Assembly: GCA_946811185.2 (NCBI GenBank)
Contig: OX328099.1
Span: 36,133,299-36,197,298 of the forward strand
Length of the DNA stretch: 64,000 nucleotides
Reading direction: 5' to 3'
Source: Hippopus hippopus
Taxonomy: Eukaryota; Mollusca; Bivalvia; Cardiida; Cardiidae
The translations under genes and the position numbers were made by a program. Numbering within the stretch: the first letter of the stretch is position 1; every line of letters starts with the position of its first letter. Positions 56,613 to 64,000 of the stretch are shown one piece after another. The notes below the pieces were generated by a model. The model saw only the letters and a program-made list of their open reading frames with translations. It searched no databases and was not told the origin of the DNA.

Positions 56613-56653
56613 AATGTAGATATAAAACATGTCTGCAGAAGGAAATAACTTAC

Positions 56654-56879
56654 CTCTTTGTCAAACGACAAAATTTTTAGACTTGTCCAAATTGAAAGCA
56701 GTTGCAGACGACAGATCAAATGTTGTTGAAAGTATGGAGTTTGTCTTTGAAAGGATAGAAAACATTGTAGGGAGAGGAGAAAATGCTGGTTACCAGCATT
56801 TTCGCCTTTTTTTTTTCCACAATGGTTTCAAAAGGCTTCGTCCTCTGGTGGTCAACCCTCAGCATTATTCGGTAAAAGG
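56654..56879 (-). mobile_element. T1 copy
   Basis: CTCTTTGTCAAACGACAAAA, TTGAAAGCAGTTGCAGACGA, core GAAAATGCTGGTTACC, right GGTAAAAGG before TTAA at 56880-56883. Confidence 0.85.
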
Positions 56880-56883
56880 TTAA

Positions 56884-57285
56884 ACTGTGTTTGAGGTTTA
56901 TTTTTCATTCAGTCAAAAAGTGCACTCACTCATAGATTCATAAAAAACACATCTCAGAGGAAAATTTAAGAAACGATGCTTATCTGTACTTTAATATTCA
57001 TTACATTTGAATTAATCCCTGTCAATGCGTCAGATTTGCTACAAATAACAATAAATCATGTGATTGTTTTTTGTTCCCGGCATGCCCTGAGCGCGTGCCG
57101 TTTTATCCGAATGTCGTTTGCTTATTTACCGGCGGAAGGCATCAGTCATCTGAAATTAATTGATTCCCATCCAAACAAATTCGATGACATTCAATCCGGA
57201 TTACGCAGATGTTTGAATACAGATAAGGGCCGGGTCACACAGACGCTGTGGCATTCTCTCTCGCTGCATTATGCGCCCTTCTTAA
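56884..57285. other. Unique sequence holding the ETS/E-box/GATA cluster
   Basis: Free of known repeats. An open frame at 56976-57350 runs into the next T1 copy and shows no family motif. The part from 57070 to 57250 is richer in G+C than its surroundings. Confidence 0.45.
57195..57228 (+). promoter_or_regulatory. Candidate ETS / E-box / GATA cluster 3.5 kb downstream of TAL1
   Basis: In unique sequence, TCCGGAT is followed by CAGATG (57206-57211), nine bases, then AGATAAGG (57221-57228). E-box plus GATA at 9-11 bp spacing is the published preference of the TAL1-GATA-LMO2 complex. Function here is inferred from motif order only. Confidence 0.35.
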
Positions 57286-57479
57286 CTTTTTGTGAAACGA
57301 CCGAGTTTTGGACCCATCCAAATTCAAAATATTTGCAAACGACAAAATAAATGTCGCTCAAGTCATGGAAATTGTTTTAGAAAGAGCGGTAAGCGTTGTT
57401 GGGGAAAAGATAGAAAATTGTAAGGAGAAAACGCATTTTTCTTCAGGGTCGTTAAAACAGGGTTTTGTTTGGCAAAGGG
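57286..57479 (-). mobile_element. T1 copy, palindrome lost
   Basis: TTAA at 57282-57285 and 57480-57483. CAAATTCAAAATATTTGCAA, GGGTCGTTAAAACAGGG, TTTGGCAAAGGG. Confidence 0.8.
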
Positions 57480-57894
57480 TTAAACCACAAATGAGAAAAT
57501 ATATCCGGATTTAAATAAACCATAAATTTAAAAGATTCGTGAAAAAACATTCAAATACCCCAAAGTTAAAGGCCCAGTCGCCGCCAAAAGTAAACGATGG
57601 GGGTGTTAAAATGCATTTAGATCTAGATTATACATTTAAAAGTATGGAAATTATTGTGAAGATCACAATCTGAACGGTTGGTCCAAGTGTTAGTTGGTGG
57701 CAGAATATATGAATTTTAAAACTAGATTAAAAAAAGATAGAGCGATTTGACAATTTTTTTGTCTAGTTTTACAATTCATTTTTCTTAGACCGACCGTACA
57801 ACAACAGATTGTTTTCTTCACAATAAAGTGCATACAAGTACTTTTAGATGGTACGGTTGCTGAAGAACAGTTTTTTTTTCAAAAGAAACTCCTT

Positions 57895-58118
57895 CGATTG
57901 TATTTACCAAACAATTCTTGATCAGAGTTTCTGAAGAATTTATTAAATTTGTATCAAACATTATAAGTCTGATTTTAAACAATTATCTAAATTTCAAAGT
58001 AACGAAATTTCTAAGTAGCTAAACCAAATGGTTAAACCAGTAAGAAATTGCTTACTTTCTACATCTAGAATAAGAATAAGAACGCAATTGAGAATGTGGT
58101 AGGCGAATTCGGGCCCTG
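57895..58118 (+). mobile_element. N1-related copy
   Basis: CTAAATTTCAAAGTAACGAA, AAACCAAATGGTTAAACC, ATCTAGAATAAGAATAAGAA, right end GTGGTAGGCGAATTCGGGCC. Confidence 0.55.
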
Positions 58119-58201
58119 AGATTCAACACCTTTTTTTCCCCTTTTCCCATTTGAATAGTTTTAAAAAATACTCATTACAAACTGGTATTGTCCGGTCTTA
58201 A

Positions 58202-58422
58202 CTCTTTACCACACGATCCCGAGTTTTAACAACCCTGAGGAAGAGGCCTTTTGAAAATATTGTGGAAAAAGGAGAAAATGCTGGTAACCAGCATTTTCGC
58301 CTTTTCCCACACTGTTTTCTACCCTGTCAAAGACAGAAATCATCACTTGGGCTACATTTATTTTTGCGTCTGCAAATGCTTTTAATTTTGACCAGTCCAA
58401 AATTTTGTCGTTTGGTAAAGAG
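58202..58422 (+). mobile_element. T1 full copy, 221 bp
   Basis: TTAA at 58198-58201 and 58423-58426. CTCTTTACCACACGATCCCG left, GTTTGGTAAAGAG right, core GAAAATGCTGGTAACC. Confidence 0.9.
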
Positions 58423-58520
58423 TTAAATCATTTATCGAGGACAGATCGGGATCAGACAACACCTTGGTACGGCTTGTCCTTAGTCTCACCATCATGTTGA
58501 ACAGGGGTAAACCAAGCTAG

Positions 58521-58741
58521 TTTACCGAGCAATACCTAGATTTAAAGACCCTGAGGTGGAAGGTTGTTGAAAACATTATTGGAAAAGGGTAGAATTTGGG
58601 AAACCAAGATTTTCTCCTATTCCCACAATGTTTCGTTTCAAAGACAAATTTTGTGTCATATGCGTGAACCATATTTAATTTGTTGTTTTCAAATGCTTTA
58701 AAAAGAGGCTATTCTAATTCTTTTTATTATGCGTTAAAGAG
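58521..58741 (+). mobile_element. T1 copy, decayed
   Basis: AAGACCCTGAGGTGGAAGG, TTCTCCTATTCCCACAATG, TTTAATTTGTTGTTTTCAAA. Confidence 0.7.
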
Positions 58742-58857
58742 CTTTCTCGTTTGTCGGGGTTGATTTTTTTCACTCATCTTTTTTTATGATGAAATTTATC
58801 GTATTTAGGCTTACGTTGAGAGACTTCTATATACGGAACAAATGAAGAATTTACGTG

Positions 58858-59107
58858 TGAGTCATGCTCTGGCAAATGGAGTTTAATGCATCTCCGTGAT
58901 GCATGACACTAAGCAAGTCATCATATGATTATGTATCTATAGAATCCATTTTGTATTACAACCGATTAAAAAATGAGAAAAACAGATCCTTTTACTCGCA
59001 GAAAATTGGACGATAGCAAAAAGTTTCGATTGCGCGGACTGCGCTGGCTGGCGCGGTCGATACTTTTTGCGGATGTAGCAAGCCTCCTTATCACATAGTA
59101 TGGCTCA
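58858..59107 (-). mobile_element. H1 copy
   Basis: TGAGTCATGCTCTGGCAAAT, AATGCATCTCCGTGATGCAT, hairpin core reduced to GATTGCGCGGACTGCGC, right ACATAGTATGGCTCA. Confidence 0.85.
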
Positions 59108-59139
59108 TTTTCTCCATTAGTAGGCTTATCTATTGGGTC

Positions 59140-59350
59140 CGTATTCACAAACCACGTGGTTTAGCAAGTCATAAATTATGTTAATTTCTGAATCTAGTAT
59201 GAGACTGAGAATGCAATTTAGATTTGGTTCATGAATATGTAAGGACCCAGTGGTTTAACCAACTAGAAATTGCATTACTTTGATATTAAGAAAATTCTTG
59301 AGAATTAGACTAAGTATGTCCCTAGGAATGGTTGGTGAATAGGGGATCTC
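59140..59350 (+). mobile_element. N1 copy
   Basis: CGTATTCACAAACCACGTGG left, AATGGTTGGTGAATAGGGG right, GTGGTTTAACCAACTAG interior. Confidence 0.7.
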
Positions 59351-59444
59351 ACTGGACTTCGTCGACAATGATTTCCTAAACCCATATCTTCCTGCAGACA
59401 ACCCTAGTCATCCTACAGTAAACCATCCTTTAAAATAGATTGGC

Positions 59445-59515
59445 AAAAGAAAAAATAACTCGTTACGAGCAATTTCTTGTTTTTTTTTTTCTACAATGTT
59501 TTCACGTGTTAACAT
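59445..59515. mobile_element. T1 core fragment with mirrored change
   Basis: ACTCGTTACGAGC at the centre, then TTCTACAATGTTTTCACG. Confidence 0.5.
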
Positions 59516-59563
59516 AGCAGTTCCTCGCGTTGATTATCTCTGTTTTTCGTGAATGAAAAATAA

Positions 59564-59828
59564 ATGAACCATGCTTTGGCAAAAGGGGGCTTAATGCATC
59601 TCCGTGATGCATTATACCAAGCAAGATATCGCATGAGTTTGGATCAATCATATCTACTTTTTTCTGACAAGTAATTGAATCCTGAAGTAGAATGGTTCTT
59701 TGATATGCAGAAAATTGACCAAATGGAAAAGTTTCGGCCTAGATCAGCCTGCGCGGACTGCACAGACTGACCTGGGTCGATACTTTTTGAAGATGCATTA
59801 AGCCACCTTTTCACAGAGCATAGGTCAA
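59564..59828 (-). mobile_element. H1 copy
   Basis: TGAACCATGCTTTGGCAAAA, GCATCTCCGTGATGCATTAT, hairpin GGCCTAGATCAGCCTGCG, right CACAGAGCATAGGTCA. Confidence 0.88.
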
Positions 59829-59979
59829 ATGTATGTAATACGGGCGATATAAGTTACTTTTAAAGCCGAGTCGATCGACATCAGACTGAAAAGAAAGTGT
59901 CATCCGATGGCTGATCCGAACTGTTCAATGCCTTCAGAGATTCTGAACCTTTTTGTTATGAGCAAACATATTATTTTAG

Positions 59980-60175
59980 CCCTCATTCTGGTAAATAACT
60001 CAAATGAAATGATAGTAAAATCCCAAATATTACTGTTTCAAAGTTATGTTTTAGAGAATAATATCTCGTTATCGGACAGTAAAGATCCAAGGTCAGACGG
60101 CACATTCTGTGCCGTCTGATCTTGATCTTCACTGTCCGCAAAAAGGTCAGTAAGTTGCGCTTAGCAGCCCAAGGG
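59980..60175 (-). mobile_element. T2 copy, 196 bp
   Basis: CCCTCATTCTGG left, hairpin 60074-60146 with inner arms GTCAGACGGCACATTC and TGTGCCGTCTGATC, right TAGCAGCCCAAGGG. A decayed hairpin is at 60240-60300. Confidence 0.85.
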
Positions 60176-60358
60176 TTATCTTACTTGGTTCTGTGAGTTG
60201 AAACCTTTCGGTCAATGGCGACTTAGATACGAGTAGATTTTGTGGACGACGTTAATTAAGCACAGAACGTGCAGTCTGAATGTGAATCTACACCGTCCAC
60301 TACGTAATACTAAAGAATTATTAATCTCATGTTTAATTGCAGTGGATTTCTGCTTTAA

Positions 60359-60584
60359 GCCTATACGAAACAGTCCCAAGTTTAAACGACCCTGAAGAAT
60401 AAAGCTTTTTAAAATATCGTGAGAAAAGGAAAAAAAAAAATGTTGGTTGCAAGCGTTTGCTTATTTTCCCCCAATAATTTCTACCCTATCACAGACAAAT
60501 TCCATCGTATGAGTCACATTTTATCTTTCCACCGCAAATGCTTTCAAAGTGGACAAGTCTAAAATTTTGTCGTGTAATAAAGAG
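60359..60584 (+). mobile_element. T1 copy
   Basis: TTAA at 60355-60358 and 60585-60588. GCCTATACGAAACAGTCCC, ACGACCCTGAAGAATAAAGC, GTGTAATAAAGAG right. Confidence 0.83.
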
Positions 60585-60701
60585 TTAAGACCTTGAAAAA
60601 AAAAAGACAAGTTTATTTAGTTGTGGGAGAAAGAGTTAAATGTCTCAGCCAATCAGATGGCTAATCCTAGAACAGTGAATTTGAATTGAATAAAGAATGG
60701 G

Positions 60702-60792
60702 AGTCCGGCGTGGCTCGGTGTTAAGATGTAGGAAGTGTGTTCCGAAGGGCCTCGGTTCAATTCTCACTCGAAGCACTGGGTTTTTGTGGTAT
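60702..60792 (+). repeat. tRNA-like SINE head
   Basis: GGCGTGGCTCGGTGTTAAGA and CTCGGTTCAATTCTCACTCG. The following body matches neither SINE-A nor SINE-B. From here to 61530 no gene was recognised. Confidence 0.5.
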
Positions 60793-61534
60793 TTGTCGAA
60801 GACAATACCACTATGAGTTCAATATTTAATTTTGAAGACCATGTATCGTATTTTGTGCAAAGCCGAAGGAAATAAACCCAATTAAACTCAATTTTTCTCA
60901 GGCAAATGAGTTTTTCGGTAGCACTCAGATATGTAATTGGAAATGGCATGTTAAAATACACTAGGTGAGGCCATCGATCGTGGAAATACTGATTTTTGAT
61001 TGAAAATAGCTTCACTCGCTCATAGCCTTCTATTGGCGCAATGATACAAAATTTGTCTTCCGATCACTTGGTCCTGGGCATTTTCGTTCCAAAACCAGTT
61101 CGTCCCATGGCTTGTTCATCCCATGATTGTGAGCTACTCCATTTGATTGGGCATGAATACTTATAGATCGAAATAATTGATTGTAATGTTGGGAATTAAA
61201 TATTAACGGCCAAAGATATTTCAGAATCATAGTTTTCAGGTACAAACTTAATTTTATTCGATATATTCACATGGTTTCTCTCTCTATCCATCATGCATTC
61301 TACTGTCTAGAAACGTTACTCCTGACTCCTAATGATCAAAGGGAGACCACCAATACACAAATAATCCAAACTTTGTCATTAGTACTCTCCCTTCAACCAA
61401 AAAAAGGTATTCATTTGCTTAGTAGGTTGACTTTCAAGTCAGTATTTGAATAGTATTTTTCTTTTTCTTTCAAATTGTTAATTCCACACAATGGCTTCCT
61501 TGACAAATACCACTTCAGGGTTCTCAACGCTTGA

Positions 61535-61700
61535 TTCATGAGGGAGTCCTCGGGCAAAACACTTTAGAGTCCTAGCCTAGTACCCGTAAAAATTAGGCCA
61601 TACATGAATAAGTGAGCTATCGCCGTGATAAAGTTGAAATAATGTTGAAAGCAGCATAAAACACGATCAGTCAGTCAGTCAGTCGGTCGGAGGGCCAGTG
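61535..61700 (+). mobile_element. SINE-B 3' part with (CAGT)n tail
   Basis: GAGTCCTCGGGCAAAACACT, TACATGAATAAGTGAGCTAT, AATGTTGAAAGCAGCATAAA, then (CAGT)n. Confidence 0.75.
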
Positions 61701-62178
61701 AGTGGGTGGGTCGATCTAATCAATATTAGTTGATATCTACTGTCCGTTGATCTGAGTATGGTCATTCACCTGTCTTTTGAAGAGCTAGTGAAATAATGAA
61801 CTTTTCCTCTTCTTTTTCTATGAATAAAACTGATAACACAAACAAAATCATTTATTGAAATACAATGTATATTTATTACATATTCTCTAGAAACTAACAG
61901 GGAATTCTTTTTTAAGATCTGTAAATCATAACCTCATCATATTATATTGCAGCACAGGATATGGTTAACATCTATATACATGTATATGTAAATCATGGAT
62001 AGACAATATTAATCAAGGGTGCAGACATGAATACAATTTGGTTATTACTAGATTACTAGATACAAAATGACTGAAATGTAGACGTGATCTGAACAAAATG
62101 ATATCAAATGATCTAGCAACGAATGACCAATCATCTGAATAAAAACAGTGTGACCAATCGAAAAAAAAAAAAAGCTAT
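61701..62178. other. No gene recognised
   Basis: AT-rich unique sequence between the SINE-B tail and a T1 fragment. Confidence 0.4.
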
Positions 62179-62182
62179 TTAA

Positions 62183-62242
62183 CCCTTTACCAAGCAATCC
62201 TTGTTTTAACGACCCCAAATAACACATTGCCATAATTTTGTC
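62183..62242 (+). mobile_element. T1 left-end fragment
   Basis: TTAA at 62179-62182, CCCTTTACCAAGCAATCC, TTTTAACGACCCCAAATAAC, then unrelated sequence. Confidence 0.75.
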
Positions 62243-62321
62243 AAAAATGGTTGGAAAATGTAGTTGACGACATGTAGTGATGTAAGATTCAATAAATACC
62301 AAAATGAATCGAATACCATAT

Positions 62322-62576
62322 GGCCTGCAACACGCGAAAAGGGGTATACGGACATTTGCGTAAAGTGTCGTCTCGGATCAGCCTGCGCAGTCCTCGCAGG
62401 CTAATCCGAAACGACACTTTCCGTTTTTATGTAATTTTCTGTTTTGCGCAAATCTACTGTATCACAAAATCTTATGTAGTCGTAAAGTGCCGTGTCGGAT
62501 TAGCAGTCCGCGCAGGCTGATCCGAGACGACACTTTACGCAAATGTCCGAATGCCCCTTTACGCGTGGTGCAAGCC
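62322..62576 (+). mobile_element. H2 copy
   Basis: GGCCTGCAACACGCGAAAAG to GCGTGGTGCAAGCC. Both sub-hairpins present; the right one lacks one side of its core. Flanks CATATG at left and ATATG at right. Confidence 0.9.
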
Positions 62577-63109
62577 ATATGAAAGGGACTTTAAATCAGA
62601 TTTCATTTCGCCAAGTTTTTTTTTTCTTTTGAATAAACTTTTTACAACGAAGGCTGATTTTCATTTGCATTCAAAATCGCTTTAAATTAAAGCCAAGAGA
62701 GAAACACGTGTAGAAAGCACGAGACATTACTTAGTTGGTTTTTCTTTTATACTTTCACTGTTAAATTTCCTATTCCGTTGGTAACGGTATAACTATTATT
62801 ACACAACAAGGGATAAATACATTTTTAATACTTAACATTATTGTTTGGCTCTATATACAGCGCAGTTGATAGGGTCAACAATTATGCTTTGGTAGGTCGT
62901 GGAATCGAGTGCAGCCAGCGGCAATGGAATTGTTTCAACCTTTCTTTTTTTCGTTTTCCCAACCTAATCGGTTGTTTTTCTTTAAAAATAGCGACTCCCC
63001 CTGGCTCAACCCCACGTAAAAAAAATGGAGTCAGAATCTGTTTGAGTGCCCCTTTAAAGTCAGTCCTTTCTGCAATCGAATAATAGAAACCTTGTAATTC
63101 TTGCATGCT

Positions 63110-63345
63110 TGTGGCATACTTTGTGAAAAGGTGGTTTCATGTATTTGAAGAAAAGTATCGACCCATGTCACCCTTCGAAGTCCGCACAGGCTGGCGTGGT
63201 TCGAAACTTTTTCTGTCGGTAATTTTCTTCACGTCAAATGGCCGTTCTATCGCATGATTATGCTGGTTTTACGACAAAATGGATCCATACGATGTGTCGT
63301 GTTTGGTATAATGCATTACGAAGATGCATTAAACTAGCGCGGCCC
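63110..63345 (+). mobile_element. H1 copy, decayed
   Basis: ACTTTGTGAAAAGGTGG, AAAGTATCGACCCATGTCAC, GGTATAATGCATTACGAAGA. Confidence 0.75.
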
Positions 63346-63381
63346 ATCTATTTATTATTAATGAAATACTACTTGAATGAA

Positions 63382-63602
63382 TCTGTCTACAAACAATTAC
63401 GTGGTTTTTACGACGCCGAAGCAAAGAGCTTTTGAAAACATTGTGGGAAAATGAGAAAATACCGGTAACCAGCGTTTTATTCTCTTCGCATAATGCTTTC
63501 TACCCTTTCTAAGACGATTGCTTTCATTTAGGATATATTCAATTGTTGTCTGCAACATGTTAAGATGTTTACAAGTCTTAAATATTGTAGTCTGGCAAAT
63601 GC
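63382..63602 (+). mobile_element. T1 copy, 221 bp
   Basis: ACAAACAATTACGTGGTTTT, ACGACGCCGAAGCAAAGAGC, core GAAAATACCGGTAACC, right GTCTGGCAAATGC then TTAA at 63603-63606. Confidence 0.8.
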
Positions 63603-63606
63603 TTAA

Positions 63607-63783
63607 GCCTTTACCAAACAATCCCTCGTTTTTACGACCCTGAGATAGATAGCATTTTCTCCTTTTCCCACAATGTTTTCTACCCTGCTGAAAACAAATT
63701 TCAATTTTTGAGTTACGTTTATTTTGTCGTCTAAAATTGCTTTCCATTTGGACGAGTTTAAAATTTTGTCGTTTGGGAAAGGG
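63607..63783 (+). mobile_element. T1 copy abutting the previous one, left palindrome arm deleted
   Basis: GCCTTTACCAAACAATCCC, ACGACCCTGAGATAGATAGC, right GTTTGGGAAAGGG and TTAA at 63784-63787. Confidence 0.85.
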
Positions 63784-63837
63784 TTAAATCGAAATAAAAT
63801 CCTCACTGTTTTCACTTTGGAGATTTCAATATATCTG

Positions 63838-64000
63838 ACCCGTGCTCTGGCAAAAGGGGGTTAAATTGATCTCCGTGAAACATGATACTAAGCAAGTCAC
63901 CATCATTTTGATTATGGATCAAGAAAATCCGTTTTGTTGAACAACCAACTAAACTATGGGGTAGACAGGTCCTTGGACTTTCATAAAAATTACCAAGAGC
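63838..64000 (-). mobile_element. H1 copy, cut by window edge
   Basis: CCCGTGCTCTGGCAAAAGGG, GATCTCCGTGAAACATGATA, CAGGTCCTTGGACTTTCAT. Confidence 0.75.

Noticed and set aside
56976..57350. 124-codon frame with a hydrophobic N-terminus resembling a signal peptide
   Set aside because: No recognisable domain, and the last third is T1 sequence. Not enough to call a gene.

Overview
The window reads as invertebrate nuclear DNA, most likely from a bivalve mollusc and probably a heterodont. The reasons are AT-rich sequence, spliced genes with GT-AG introns, tRNA-derived SINEs whose 3' ends read GGCGTTAAACACCAT, and very many short non-autonomous inverted-repeat elements. No virus, bacterial operon or CRISPR array is visible. 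The species call is inference only.

Two protein-coding genes are supported. ALG2 (GDP-Man:Man1GlcNAc2-PP-dolichol mannosyltransferase, N-glycan assembly at the ER) lies on the minus strand at 10391-4193, in three exons joined by two phase-1 introns, giving 401 residues. TAL1/SCL-type bHLH transcription factor lies on the plus strand. Its whole 249-residue reading frame (52970-53719) sits in one exon just downstream of a splice acceptor, so the upstream exon or exons are non-coding. The two genes show no functional link. Two transposase fossils were recognised: a Tc1-like one (+, about 23470-24970) and a mariner-like one (-, about 44850-45215).

The rest is mainly repeats. Labels used here: T1 = about 221 bp, flanked by TTAA, ends CCCTTTACC/GGTAAAGGG, with a central 67-bp palindrome (over 45 copies or fragments). 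T1 orientation '+' means the arm containing TTTTAACGACCC is on the left. T2 = about 205 bp, flanked by TTAA, ends CCCTTA/TAAGGG, with a central hairpin rich in CAGACTGCAC. H1 = about 250 bp, ends TGAGCCATGCTCT, hairpin stem GACCCAGG. H2 = about 225-260 bp, ends GGCCTGCAAC, two nested hairpins. N1 = about 180-220 bp, ends ATTCACCAACCATTCT. SINE-A has a tRNA-like head GCTAGCTCAGTCGGTAG and tail GGCGTTAAACACCAT. SINE-B has head GTGGCTCAGTGGTAAAG and central CTTGGGCAAGACACTT.

Layout: 1-4.1 kb, T1/T2 copies, a 146-bp tandem repeat and a nested T1-in-T2. 4.2-10.4 kb, ALG2, almost free of T1. 11-22 kb, microsatellites, SINE-A, T1, a large palindrome at 15.6 kb and a 1.3-kb unknown element inside H1. 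22.5-25 kb, H2 and the Tc1 fossil. 26-34.8 kb, a dense T1/T2/N1 field including T1 inside T1. 35-43 kb, a second palindrome and more T1. 44-51 kb, the mariner fossil, H1 and a long quiet stretch. 52-54 kb, TAL1. 54-64 kb, H1/H2/T1/N1, with an ETS/E-box/GATA cluster at 57.2 kb in unique sequence.

The main observations in the hunt are: T1 and T2 look like piggyBac-type MITEs, supported by two clean nested TTAA insertions; T2, H1 and H2 share one hairpin architecture with paired base changes; and several T1 copies carry mirrored substitutions in both palindrome arms.
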